DNA of 64,000 nucleotides from CAUYUA01 sp963575675 (GTDB lineage Bacteria; Pseudomonadota; Alphaproteobacteria; Azospirillales; Azospirillaceae): NCBI GenBank assembly GCA_963575675.1, contig CAUYUA010000022.1, positions 1-64,000 on the forward strand, read 5' to 3'. Shown piece by piece: positions 57,757 to 64,000 of this stretch. Position numbers and translations under genes: made by a program. The notes beneath the pieces are model-generated. The model searched no databases, was not told where the DNA came from, and worked only from the letters and a program-made list of their open reading frames with translations. How positions within the stretch are numbered: the stretch's first letter is position 1; the number at the start of each line of letters is the position of its first letter.

Positions 57757-58035
57757 TCATGCTCCAGCAGAAACGCCGCTCCCGACGCCTTCACCGGACG
57801 AAGCTGCATCTACGACGACAGCCCACCGTTTCCGCTTGGAAATCGGACGGCACTCCTCAATCGACACCCAATCGCCGGTTTTGAAGAGATTTGTCTCATC
57901 GTGAGCCGCATACTTCTTCGACTTACGAATAAACTTCTTATACACCGGGTGCATAACACGGCGCTCGACCAGCACGATCACTGTCTTGTCACCCTTGTCG
58001 CTCACCACCGTGCCTTGCAGAATGCGCCGGGGCAT
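57757..58035 (-). CDS. rpsQ: 30S ribosomal protein S17
   Basis: 92 aa; MPRRILQGTVVSDKGDKTV is typical. The C-terminal 15 residues (Gly/Ser/Ala-rich, SGEGVGSGVSAGA) are an extra tail beyond the usual end. Confidence 0.96.
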   Translation of the reverse strand: MPRRILQGTVVSDKGDKTVIVLVERRVMHPVYKKFIRKSKKYAAHDETNLFKTGDWVSIEECRPISKRKRWAVVVDAASSGEGVGSGVSAGA

Positions 58036-58052
58036 ACACTCTTCTCCTGAGA

Positions 58053-58262
58053 CTAACTGTTGGAAGTCTGCGCAACGGATTGACGTTCACCCAGGATCGT
58101 TTTGATCCGAGCGATATCCCGTCTCACCGCCCGCACCCGCGCCGTGTTCTCCAGCTGCCCTGACGCCCGCTGAAAACGCAGGTTGAACTGCTCTTTCTTC
58201 AGGGTCAAAAGCTGGTCATTCAGTTCGTCTTTCGTCCGGCTACGAAAATCTTGCACCTTCAT
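58053..58262 (-). CDS. rpmC: 50S ribosomal protein L29
   Basis: 69 aa; QLLTLKKEQFNLRFQRASGQLENTARVR is diagnostic. Its ATG overlaps the rplP stop (ATGA). Confidence 0.97.
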   Translation of the reverse strand: MKVQDFRSRTKDELNDQLLTLKKEQFNLRFQRASGQLENTARVRAVRRDIARIKTILGERQSVAQTSNS

Positions 58263-58684
58263 GCCCCGGCCTCCTCGCCGATGCGGCTGATGATCCGAGT
58301 TTTGATCGGCAATTTAGCGGCCGCAAGCTCAAACGCCCGATGCGCAATATCACTCGGCACCCCATCCAGTTCGAACATAACCCGCCCGGGATGGATACGA
58401 CACGCCCAATATTCCGGCGAGCCTTTTCCTGAACCCATGCGGACTTCGGCTGGCTTGGTCGACACAGGAACGTCCGGAAACACCCGAATCCACACACGGC
58501 CCTGGCGGCGAATATGACGCGTGATGGCGCGTCGCGCTGCTTCGATTTGCCGTGCTGTAATCCGCGCCGGCTCCACTGCTTTCAGGCCGAACGACCCGAA
58601 ATTCAGCTGGAACCCTCCCTTGGCGGCCCCATGAATTCGCCCTTTATGCGCCTTTCGAAATTTCGTTCGCTTCGGACTAAGCAT
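58259..58684 (-). CDS. rplP: 50S ribosomal protein L16
   Basis: 141 aa beginning MLSPKRTKFRKAHKGRIHG at 58684, with the conserved GKGSPEYWACRIHPG. The start lies inside the rpsC end, an 8-bp overlap. Confidence 0.97.
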   Translation of the reverse strand: MLSPKRTKFRKAHKGRIHGAAKGGFQLNFGSFGLKAVEPARITARQIEAARRAITRHIRRQGRVWIRVFPDVPVSTKPAEVRMGSGKGSPEYWACRIHPGRVMFELDGVPSDIAHRAFELAAAKLPIKTRIISRIGEEAGA

Positions 58685-59459
58685 GATCCTTGCCTCTGCC
58701 GGAATTACCGCCTTCGCCGCGATCACCACGATCACCACGATCGTGACGATCACCGCGCTCATGACGATCACCGCGACCGCTCGGGCTCGGTCCTTGGCTT
58801 TCTGTCACGCGCCGCTCTTGGGCCATTGGATCATGCGCCATGATCTCGCCCTTAAAAACCCACACCTTCACACCGCAGGTGCCATAGGTGGTCTTTGCTG
58901 TCGCCACACCGTAGTCAATATCAGCGCGGAGCGTATGCAACGGCACACGCCCTTCACGATACCACTCCATCCGGGCGATTTCAGCGCCACCCAAACGTCC
59001 GCCACAATTAATACGAATACCCAACGCACCCAACCGCATCGCCGACTGCACCGCGCGTTTCATGGCGCGACGGAACGCCACACGACGCTCCAACTGGTTG
59101 GCAATGTTCTCGGCAATCAAACGCGCATCAATTTCCGGCTTCCGAATTTCGACGATGTTCAAGTGAACTTCGCCACCGGTCATTTTTGCGAGTTCGGTGC
59201 GCAGCTTCTCGATATCGGCGCCTTTTTTGCCGATCACAACACCCGGTCGAGCGGTCTGAATAGTCACGCGGGCCTTTTTCGCAGGCCGCTCGATCACCAC
59301 ACGCGAACATCCCGCCGCCTGTAGGCGATTCAACAAATAGCCTCGCAACCGAAGGTCTTGGTGCAACAGCGTGGCGTAATCACGATACGCAAACCAGCGG
59401 CTGTCCCAAGTCCGGTTGATGCCGAGACGAAGCCCGATCGGATTGACTTTCTGACCCAT
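58677..59459 (-). CDS. rpsC: 30S ribosomal protein S3 with extended RGD-repeat C-terminus
   Basis: 260 aa from MGQKVNPIGLRLGINRTWDSRW at 59459; KH domain (VIGKKGADIEKLR) and S3 C-terminal core (GTCGVKVWVFKGE) are standard. The last 40 residues after the core are a low-complexity Arg/Gly/Asp/His tail (GDRHERGDRHDRGDRGDRGE), coded by a 9-15-bp repetitive DNA stretch at 58700-58790. Such tails are variable in alphaproteobacterial S3. Confidence 0.96.
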   Translation of the reverse strand: MGQKVNPIGLRLGINRTWDSRWFAYRDYATLLHQDLRLRGYLLNRLQAAGCSRVVIERPAKKARVTIQTARPGVVIGKKGADIEKLRTELAKMTGGEVHLNIVEIRKPEIDARLIAENIANQLERRVAFRRAMKRAVQSAMRLGALGIRINCGGRLGGAEIARMEWYREGRVPLHTLRADIDYGVATAKTTYGTCGVKVWVFKGEIMAHDPMAQERRVTESQGPSPSGRGDRHERGDRHDRGDRGDRGEGGNSGRGKDHA

Positions 59460-59460
59460 C

Positions 59461-59856
59461 TTACGCGGCCTCTTGTTCGGCTTCGGGGGCGCGCTCTCGC
59501 ACGATGACAGTGAGATTGCTGAACGGCTTTTCGATCCGCGCACCACGCCCACGGGCGCGGGCGTGGAACCGCTTCATGACCAAAGCGCGGCCAACCGTCG
59601 CTTCCGCGACATAGAGTCGATCGACATCGAGCTGATGGTTGTTCTCGGCATTGGCGATTGCCGCCTGCAACACCTTGCGAACCTCACCCGCAACCCGACG
59701 CGGCGAAAAGACCAACTCCGCCATAGCTTGAGAGGCTTTCTTGCCGCGAATTAATTGCGCCACGAGATTCAGCTTGCGCGGGCTGCTTCGTATCATTTTC
59801 GCAAAGGCCATCGCCTCGTCGTCACTGAGGCGTCGTTCCGCCGCTGGCTTGCCCAT
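59461..59856 (-). CDS. rplV: 50S ribosomal protein L22
   Basis: 131 aa; SSPRKLNLVAQLIRGKKASQAM and RFHARARGRGARIEKPFSNLTVIV are diagnostic. Ends 1 bp before rpsC starts. Confidence 0.97.
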   Translation of the reverse strand: MGKPAAERRLSDDEAMAFAKMIRSSPRKLNLVAQLIRGKKASQAMAELVFSPRRVAGEVRKVLQAAIANAENNHQLDVDRLYVAEATVGRALVMKRFHARARGRGARIEKPFSNLTVIVRERAPEAEQEAA

Positions 59857-59858
59857 GA

Positions 59859-60137
59859 CTATTTCCTCTTCGCCTTCTTGTCGGCGGCGTGTCCGTAAAA
59901 GGTACGGGTCGGTGCAAACTCGCCGAACTTATGGCCAATCATATTTTCCGTGACCAGCACCGGCAGGTACTTCTGACCATTATAGACGCCGAACGTCAAA
60001 CCGACGAACTGCGGTAAAATGGTCGAACGTCGAGACCAAATCTTGATGATCTCGTTACGTCCTGATCCCCGCGCCTTATCCGCCTTCTTCAGCAGATAGC
60101 CGTCCACGAACGGCCCCTTCCAAACCGAACGCGCCAA
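59859..60137 (-). CDS. rpsS: 30S ribosomal protein S19
   Basis: 92 aa; MARSVWKGPFVDGYLLKKADKA and MIGHKFGEFAPTRTFYGHAADKK are diagnostic. Confidence 0.97.
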   Translation of the reverse strand: MARSVWKGPFVDGYLLKKADKARGSGRNEIIKIWSRRSTILPQFVGLTFGVYNGQKYLPVLVTENMIGHKFGEFAPTRTFYGHAADKKAKRK

Positions 60138-60149
60138 GCTCCGGCCTCC

Positions 60150-60977
60150 TTACTTCTGGTGACGGCGGCGTAGAATAAGCCGATCCGTCTTCTTGTTGTT
60201 GCGTGTCTTCTTACCCTTAGTCGGCTTGCCCCACGGCGTCACTGGGTGACGTCCGCCCGAGCTACGACCTTCGCCGCCGCCGTGCGGGTGATCAATGGGG
60301 TTCATCGCGACGCCACGGACGGATGGGCGTCGCCCTAACCACCGATTGCGTCCCGCTTTGCCGATATTCACGTTGGCCTGGTCGGGATTGGAGACCGCGC
60401 CGATCGTCGCCAAACACTCGCCCCGCACCAACCGCAGCTCGCCGGAACTCAGTTTTAACTGAGCATACCCTGCGTCGCGGCCGACAATTTGAACATAAGT
60501 TCCCGCAGCGCGGGCCAGCTGACCACCCCGACCCGGCTTCATTTCCACATTGTGGACAATGGTGCCGACGGGAATGTTCTTCAACGGCATAGCGTTGCCT
60601 GGCTTAACGTCCACGCGCTCGCCCGACACGACCTGGTCGCCAACCTTCAAACGCTGCGGCGCCAGGATATACGATAACGCACCGTCTTCATAGCGAATCA
60701 ATGCGATGAAGCCCGTGCGATTCGGATCATACTCCAACCGCTCAACAGTGGCGGCTTGGTCAAAGCGACGTCGTTTGAAATCAACCAAACGGTAACGTCT
60801 CTTGTGACCGCCACCCATCCGCCGTGCGGTGATTCGCCCGGTGTTATTGCGACCGCCCGAACCGGTCAGACCGACCGTCAGCGATTTAACCGGCTTTCCT
60901 CGCCACAGCTCCGACCGATCGACCTGCACCAATTGGCGCAGGGACGGCGTCACTGGATTAAATTGCCTTAACGGCAT
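60150..60977 (-). CDS. rplB: 50S ribosomal protein L2
   Basis: 275 aa; HPHGGGEGRSSGGRHPVTPWGKPTKG near the C-terminus carries the conserved His of the peptidyl-transferase region. MPLRQFNPVTPSLRQLV is a standard start. Confidence 0.97.
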   Translation of the reverse strand: MPLRQFNPVTPSLRQLVQVDRSELWRGKPVKSLTVGLTGSGGRNNTGRITARRMGGGHKRRYRLVDFKRRRFDQAATVERLEYDPNRTGFIALIRYEDGALSYILAPQRLKVGDQVVSGERVDVKPGNAMPLKNIPVGTIVHNVEMKPGRGGQLARAAGTYVQIVGRDAGYAQLKLSSGELRLVRGECLATIGAVSNPDQANVNIGKAGRNRWLGRRPSVRGVAMNPIDHPHGGGEGRSSGGRHPVTPWGKPTKGKKTRNNKKTDRLILRRRHQK

Positions 60978-60993
60978 ATTCGCCCTCCCTTCC

Positions 60994-61323
60994 TTAAACG
61001 CCTGTGGTCACGTCGATCCGATGGCCTTCCGCCAAAGTGACCACCGCTTTCTTGACATCCGAACGGCGACCGAGTTGTCCTCTGAACCGTTTGGTTTTGC
61101 CCTTCTGCACGATGGTGTTGACGGCTGTCACTTTTACCTTAAACAGAGCCTCGACAGCCACTTTAATCTCAGGTTTGCTTGCCTCTAAGGGCACCCGAAA
61201 GATTACCTGAGAATGATCGGAAACTTGAGTCGATTTTTCGGTAATCACCGGACTCAAGATAAGGTCGTACATCTGCTCCCGAGTGAGCGAGACATCCTTC
61301 ACGCTTTTTAACGCACGACTCAT
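60994..61323 (-). CDS. rplW: 50S ribosomal protein L23
   Basis: 109 aa; LILSPVITEKST is diagnostic. The ATG overlaps the rplD stop (ATGA). Confidence 0.97.
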   Translation of the reverse strand: MSRALKSVKDVSLTREQMYDLILSPVITEKSTQVSDHSQVIFRVPLEASKPEIKVAVEALFKVKVTAVNTIVQKGKTKRFRGQLGRRSDVKKAVVTLAEGHRIDVTTGV

Positions 61324-61940
61324 TTCAGGCGGGCCTCCAATTGCTCGACCGCATTCCGGGTCAAGATCAACGTATCCCGGCGCAAAATGTCATACACATT
61401 CGCCCCTTGCTCCGGCAGCACATCGATCAACGGCAGATTGCCCGCCGCACGCATGAAGTTTTCGTTCACTTGAGCGCCGTCAATCACCAAAGCCGACTCG
61501 ATGCAAAAGCTTTTCAGCTTTTCCGCAAGAGCCTTGGTTTTATGCGATTCGACCTGAACCGAATCGATTACGATCAGTTTGCCTTCGGCTTGCTTGGACG
61601 CCAGAGCGCAGCGCAACGCAGCCTTACGAACTTTCTTATTCAGCGAGTGCTCGTGACTGCGGACCACCGGCCCGAAAATCACAGCGCCACCACGAAACTG
61701 CGGAGAACGCAACGAGCCCTGACGCGCCCGACCGGTGCCTTTTTGCCGATAGGGCTTCTTCGTCGTGCCGCTAATATCGCCGATTTGCTTTGTCTTATGG
61801 CACCCCGAGCGCCGCTTGGCAAGCTGCCAACGAACCACCCGCGCCAACAAATCATCCCGAACTTCCACGCCGAAGACGGCGTCGTCCAGTTCGATTTCAC
61901 CGGCCTCTTGGTTGTCAAGCGTGCGAACGACCGCCTTCAT
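61320..61940 (-). CDS. rplD: 50S ribosomal protein L4
   Basis: 206 aa; KPYRQKGTGRARQGSLRSPQFRGG, the exit-tunnel loop, is diagnostic. The start overlaps the rplC stop (ATGA). Confidence 0.97.
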   Translation of the reverse strand: MKAVVRTLDNQEAGEIELDDAVFGVEVRDDLLARVVRWQLAKRRSGCHKTKQIGDISGTTKKPYRQKGTGRARQGSLRSPQFRGGAVIFGPVVRSHEHSLNKKVRKAALRCALASKQAEGKLIVIDSVQVESHKTKALAEKLKSFCIESALVIDGAQVNENFMRAAGNLPLIDVLPEQGANVYDILRRDTLILTRNAVEQLEARLK

Positions 61941-62647
61941 GACGCTGCTCCTTCTGTCGAAGCCTCAGCCGTCACGCTTCTCACCGCGCCTGGAAACGGC
62001 AGACCCGCAGGAGCAACGCGCTTCACGGCGTCACGAACCAAGACATAGCCGCCTTCACTTCCAGGAACAGCGCCGCGAACCAGAATCAGGCCTCGGCCTT
62101 CATCCACCGACACCACCTTCAGATTTAAGACGGTTACGCGCTCGTCACCGAGATGGCCAGCCATCTTTTTGTTTTTAAAGGTTTTTCCGGGATCTTGACG
62201 ATTACCCGTCGAACCATGGCTGCGGTGCGAAATCGACACGCCGTGCGAAGCCCGCAAGCCACCAAAATTCCACCGTTTCATCGCGCCGGCAAAGCCTTTG
62301 CCGATCGATGTCCCTGTGACGTCTACAAATTGTCCCGAGACAAAATGCGCCACCGACAACTCCGCGCCAACTGGAAGCAACGCCTCCTGAGGCACGCGGA
62401 ACTCCACCAAACGCCGCTTCGGCTCCACTTTCGCTTTTGCGAAGTGGCCACGCATTGCTTTGGTAACATTCTTTACTTTGGCGGCGCCGACGCCGAGCTG
62501 AACCGCCGTATAGCCGTCGGTCTCGCTGGTGCGCACGGCCACGACCTGGCAGTTGTCTACTTTCAGCACAGTCACCGGCACATGTTCACCCTCGTCTGTA
62601 AAAACGCGGGTCATGCCGACTTTCTGTGCGATCAAACCGGATCGCAT
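61937..62647 (-). CDS. rplC: 50S ribosomal protein L3
   Basis: 236 aa; GVSISHRSHGSTGNRQDPGKTFKNKKMAGHLG contains the conserved Gln (methylated in many bacteria). MRSGLIAQKVGMTRVFTDEGE is a standard start. Confidence 0.97.
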   Translation of the reverse strand: MRSGLIAQKVGMTRVFTDEGEHVPVTVLKVDNCQVVAVRTSETDGYTAVQLGVGAAKVKNVTKAMRGHFAKAKVEPKRRLVEFRVPQEALLPVGAELSVAHFVSGQFVDVTGTSIGKGFAGAMKRWNFGGLRASHGVSISHRSHGSTGNRQDPGKTFKNKKMAGHLGDERVTVLNLKVVSVDEGRGLILVRGAVPGSEGGYVLVRDAVKRVAPAGLPFPGAVRSVTAEASTEGAAS

Positions 62648-62677
62648 GGTCCTATACCCCTTACGGCTCGCACGGCC

Positions 62678-62986
62678 TTATAACTTGATTTCGACGTCGA
62701 CGCCAGCCGCTAAATCCAGCTTCATCAAAGCATCGACTGTCTGCGGCGTCGGATCGACGATATCGAGCAGACGCTTATGCGTGCGTATCTCGAATTGCTC
62801 TCGCGACTTCTTATCAATATGCGGACTCCGATTGACCGTAAATTTTTCGATCAGGGTCGGCAGCGGGATCGGCCCCCGCACCCGTGCCCCGGTCCGCTTG
62901 GCCGTATTGACGATCTCGCTGGTCGATTGATCGAGCACGCGGTGATCGAACGCCTTGAGGCGGATGCGGATGTTCTGGCTTTCCAT
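62678..62986 (-). CDS. rpsJ: 30S ribosomal protein S10
   Basis: 102 aa; RIRLKAFDHRVLDQSTSEIVNTAKRTGA is diagnostic. It also acts as NusE in antitermination. First gene of the S10 operon here, 290 bp from the tuf end. Confidence 0.97.
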   Translation of the reverse strand: MESQNIRIRLKAFDHRVLDQSTSEIVNTAKRTGARVRGPIPLPTLIEKFTVNRSPHIDKKSREQFEIRTHKRLLDIVDPTPQTVDALMKLDLAAGVDVEIKL

Positions 62987-63277
62987 ACGTATAAACCCAC
63001 TGTTCGCCCGGCCTTTATCGACCGGAATCCCGTCTCGTCTCTTTTGAACCGAAACAACGCCCTCCCGGCCGCGCCTCGACGAATCGGTCGCACCGGCTCA
63101 AGAGCGATGTCACGCTTTAGTTTCGCATGCCGCCGGCCACCCGGCCCGCCCGCGTCCGCACCCGTACTGAGTCCGGCATCCTTTTCTTCTCGGCGCGATC
63201 CGAGAGCCTTTCCCCAATTGCCTTTTTTATTCCGGCAACGTGGAAAGACTCCCACGCGATCGATTCAGATGTTTTAT

Positions 63278-64000
63278 TTAGGCAATAATCTTTGCAACCA
63301 CGCCAGCGCCAACCGTCCGACCACCCTCGCGAATAGCGAAGCGCAATCCTTCGTCCATAGCAATCGGCGCAATCAACTCAACCGTCATGGTCACGTTGTC
63401 TCCAGGCATCACCATTTCCGTGCCTTCCGGCAGAATGACTTGGCCCGTGACATCGGTGGTGCGGAAGTAGAACTGCGGACGATAATTCGTGAAGAACGGA
63501 GTGTGACGACCGCCTTCTTCCTTGGTCAAAATATACGCTTCGGCCATGAACTTAGTGTGCGGAGTGATTGAACCCGGCTTCGCCAACACTTGACCACGCT
63601 CGACGTCTTCACGCTTCGTGCCGCGCAACAAGCAACCCACGTTATCGCCCGCTTCACCCTGATCGAGCAACTTACGGAACATTTCAACGCCGGTCACCGT
63701 GGTTTTCACGGTCGACTTCAAACCGATGATTTCAACTTCTTCACCGACCTTAACGATACCACGCTCGACGCGGCCCGTCACCACAGTTCCGCGACCCGAG
63801 ATCGAGAACACGTCTTCGATCGGCATCAGGAATGGGCGATCCTTTGGCCGCTCCGGCTGCGGAATATACTTATCGACTTCCCGCATCAAAGCCAAAATCG
63901 CCTCGCGCCCCATCTCCGGGTTGCGGTCTTCCAACGCACACAACGCCGACCCTTTGATGATCGGAATGTCGTCGCCGGGGAACTGATAAGACGTCAGAAG
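63278..64000 (-). CDS. tuf: Elongation factor Tu, 5'-truncated by window edge
   Basis: The last 240 residues of EF-Tu: the frame continues out of the window at 64000, reading YQFPGDDIPIIKGSAL at the end of the GTPase domain. Domain II (VFSISGRGTVVTGRVERG) and domain III (HTKFMAEAYILTKEEGGRHTPF ... DNVTMTVELIAPIAMDEGLRFAIREGGRTVGAGVVAKI) are intact. It carries aminoacyl-tRNA to the ribosome. It lies just upstream of rpsJ in the usual str-S10 order. Confidence 0.97.
   Translation of the reverse strand, partial: LLTSYQFPGDDIPIIKGSALCALEDRNPEMGREAILALMREVDKYIPQPERPKDRPFLMPIEDVFSISGRGTVVTGRVERGIVKVGEEVEIIGLKSTVKTTVTGVEMFRKLLDQGEAGDNVGCLLRGTKREDVERGQVLAKPGSITPHTKFMAEAYILTKEEGGRHTPFFTNYRPQFYFRTTDVTGQVILPEGTEMVMPGDNVTMTVELIAPIAMDEGLRFAIREGGRTVGAGVVAKIIA

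Overview
This window looks like a chromosomal segment of an alphaproteobacterium, probably Rhodospirillales-like. The basis is the gene orders carB-greA, serS-surE-pcm-M23 and tsaE-amgK-murU, the NADP-malic enzyme fused to a phosphotransacetylase-like domain, and the sequences of the complete S10/spc/alpha ribosomal protein cluster. The genus cannot be named from the sequence alone.

Layout. (1) 0-2.9 kb: the 3' part of a surface-type protein, GLUG-like repeats fused to a C-terminal caspase (C14) domain. (2) 2.9-9.1 kb: a YejA-like solute-binding protein, greA and carB, all on the minus strand. (3) 9.4-13.2 kb: serS-surE-pcm and an NlpD-like lipoprotein, tightly overlapped. (4) 13.4-17.0 kb: a two-TM sensor-like protein, a sensor-MFS fusion and a ClpP-like protease. 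(5) 17.2-19.2 kb: an arsR-arsC-acr3 operon with a visible ArsR-type operator. (6) 19.4-23.7 kb: nth, rdgB, an AMIN+SEL1 protein, a MarR regulator and a small hypothetical gene. (7) 23.7-24.5 kb: a gene-poor stretch with a strong terminator, tandem repeats and a REP-like element. (8) 24.6-27.0 kb: tsaE-amgK-murU (peptidoglycan recycling and tRNA t6A). (9) 27.5-33.6 kb: a nitronate monooxygenase-family protein, AmiC-like amidase and MaeB. (10) 33.7-39.5 kb: a signalling block with a secreted caspase, an adenylate cyclase-FHA protein and a Cache-HAMP-PAS-SpoIIE phosphatase. (11) 39.7-43.1 kb: a 1116-aa transglutaminase-DUF2126 protein. (12) 43.2-47.9 kb: a metal-flavoured block with a Cys/His-rich secreted protein, beta-carbonic anhydrase, DUF4198, a long His-rich CbiX, a Cys-rich lipoprotein and DedA. 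(13) 48.2-64 kb: rplQ-rpoA-rpsK-rpsM, adk-secY and the spc and S10 genes, then truncated tuf at the right edge, all on the minus strand.

The most striking structure not explained by genes is a family of about a dozen intergenic palindromic elements. Their outer hairpin resembles GGTCCAGGGACTGTGTTCC and an inner G-rich hairpin often carries a GCGAAAGC loop. Full copies (4.9-5.1 kb, 17.0-17.2 kb) are large near-perfect inverted repeats. Other copies are single arms or minimal hairpins, often between convergent genes, where they look like bidirectional terminators. A separate 95-bp palindrome with CCTGTCCGGAAAG ends lies at 35.3 kb.

Several genes fit together in cell-envelope maintenance: the NlpD-like LytM protein (zinc ligands degenerate), the AMIN-amidase, the AMIN-SEL1 protein, AmgK/MurU and TsaE. 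No phage, CRISPR array, rRNA or tRNA gene was found. All domain calls come from reading motifs by eye; no database search was possible.
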